A DNA stretch of 64,000 nucleotides from Robertkochia sediminum. GTDB taxonomy: Bacteria; Bacteroidota; Bacteroidia; Flavobacteriales; Flavobacteriaceae. Each line of letters begins with the position of its first letter. Within the stretch, counting starts at the first letter, position 1. The position numbers were made by a program, and so were the translations under genes. The stretch spans positions 264,615 to 328,614 of the forward strand of contig NZ_JADMKT010000078.1 of NCBI RefSeq assembly GCF_016786255.1. The letters are read 5' to 3'. Below the pieces are notes generated by a model. It saw nothing but the letters and a program-made list of their open reading frames with translations, made no database searches and was not told the origin of the DNA. This document shows positions 63,636 to 64,000 of this stretch, in pieces.

Positions 63636-64000
63636 ATGCGTATTTTTTTGAAACATTTTGTTGTATTTATAACACTTGTAGGTGTTGTAAGTTGCAAGCA
63701 AGAAAACAAACATTTGGAAAAGGTCTCCTGGGAAGAGATCGAAGTTACTGAAGTACTGGAAAAGCCAGACAGCCTGGAGCAATTTGTAGCTCCTTACAGG
63801 AAACACCTCGATTCGGTATTGGCAGAACCCCTGTGCTATGCCCCTACCACCTTATCGAAGAGCGACGGCCAATACAATACAGCCATAGGAAATCTGCTCT
63901 GCGATATCATTTACGAACAAGGCGCTCCGATCTTCGAATCGCGAACAGGGAAAAAGATCGATATGGTCCTGATCAACCACGGTGGGATACGCGCTGTGAT
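63636..64000 (+). CDS. 5'-nucleotidase C-terminal-domain lipoprotein, truncated by the window end
   Basis: The first 121 codons of a lipoprotein that continues beyond the window. The signal peptide MRIFLKHFVVFITLVGVVSC has lipobox VVSC (Cys20). The mature part contains LSKSDGQYNTAIGNLLCDII and MVLINHGGIRA, the start of the 5'-nucleotidase C-terminal domain that holds the substrate nucleoside. In flavobacteria this domain is often encoded alone, with the metallophosphatase half in the next gene. It is divergent from DUF6913-dapA. Confidence 0.85.
   Translation, partial: MRIFLKHFVVFITLVGVVSCKQENKHLEKVSWEEIEVTEVLEKPDSLEQFVAPYRKHLDSVLAEPLCYAPTTLSKSDGQYNTAIGNLLCDIIYEQGAPIFESRTGKKIDMVLINHGGIRAV

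Overview
The window is ordinary chromosome from a member of the Bacteroidota, most likely a marine Flavobacteriaceae species. The evidence is a SusC/SusD pair, a PorD-like (DUF4835) protein and a type IX secretion sorting domain, Bacteroidetes-type -7 promoter boxes (TAnnTTTG), weak or absent Shine-Dalgarno sequences, RprXY-type signalling, and a gene order around dapA-bamD-rpoZ-coaBC-recN that I associate with flavobacteria. Genus cannot be read from the sequence. I see no tRNA, rRNA, CRISPR array, prophage or insertion sequence. Coding density is high and the visible accessory material is small.

Layout. 1-3.7 kb: GlgE-pathway operon on the minus strand (glgE, maltokinase, first codons of glgB). 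3.7-7.4 kb: alpha/beta hydrolase, an unknown exported protein, a collagen-like lipoprotein and two tandem msrB genes. 7.4-10.4 kb: DUF2061 - cysD - cysN (ATP sulfurylase) with a hairpin-rich leader and a palindromic repeat between cysD and cysN. 10.6-14.6 kb: dnaK; an Lrp-type regulator divergent from a methionine gamma-lyase-like enzyme. 14.7-16.0 kb: an octamer minisatellite, a Dph6-like protein and aroQ. 16.1-23.8 kb: a tightly packed four-gene unit (exported subtilase-like protein, TPR/transmembrane class III nucleotide cyclase, PycTM-type membrane protein, HD phosphohydrolase). 24.0-31.2 kb: xerD, aldo/keto reductase, GH13 glucosidase, two YhhN-family membrane proteins, and an ECF sigma factor with a membrane partner. 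31.3-41.2 kb: S9 peptidase, PlsC, Nudix/PPIase divergent pair, TRIC-type and MarC membrane proteins, DUF2141, oxyR and a PBP4-type carboxypeptidase. 41.3-50.8 kb: AIM24-like and DUF4442 proteins, DUF4870, the padR-pspC-DUF2807 envelope operon, and SusD/SusC. 51-64 kb: rprXY, coaE-ybbR, a glycosyltransferase, fabI, recN, porD-like, coaBC, rpoZ, bamD, dapA, DUF6913 and a truncated 5'-nucleotidase-domain lipoprotein.

The most interesting system is the 16.1-23.8 kb unit. Its cyclase, PycTM-like effector and HD phosphohydrolase have the parts list of a Pycsar-type cyclic-nucleotide circuit. However, the cyclase is membrane-anchored with a periplasmic TPR sensor, and it keeps the Lys/Asp pair expected of an adenylate cyclase. 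The operon opens with a large exported subtilase-like protein that has a Glu where the catalytic His is expected and carries five identical NRFRTVLN octapeptides, each encoded by a different DNA sequence. My inference is an envelope-sensing cyclic-nucleotide pathway: extracytoplasmic protease-like protein, then TPR sensor/cyclase, then membrane effector, with the HD enzyme as the off-switch. Other notable points are the overlapping divergent start codons at 35.57 kb, the two alternative hairpins in the cys leader, the minisatellite running into a stop codon, and the 16-bp direct repeats ahead of padR.
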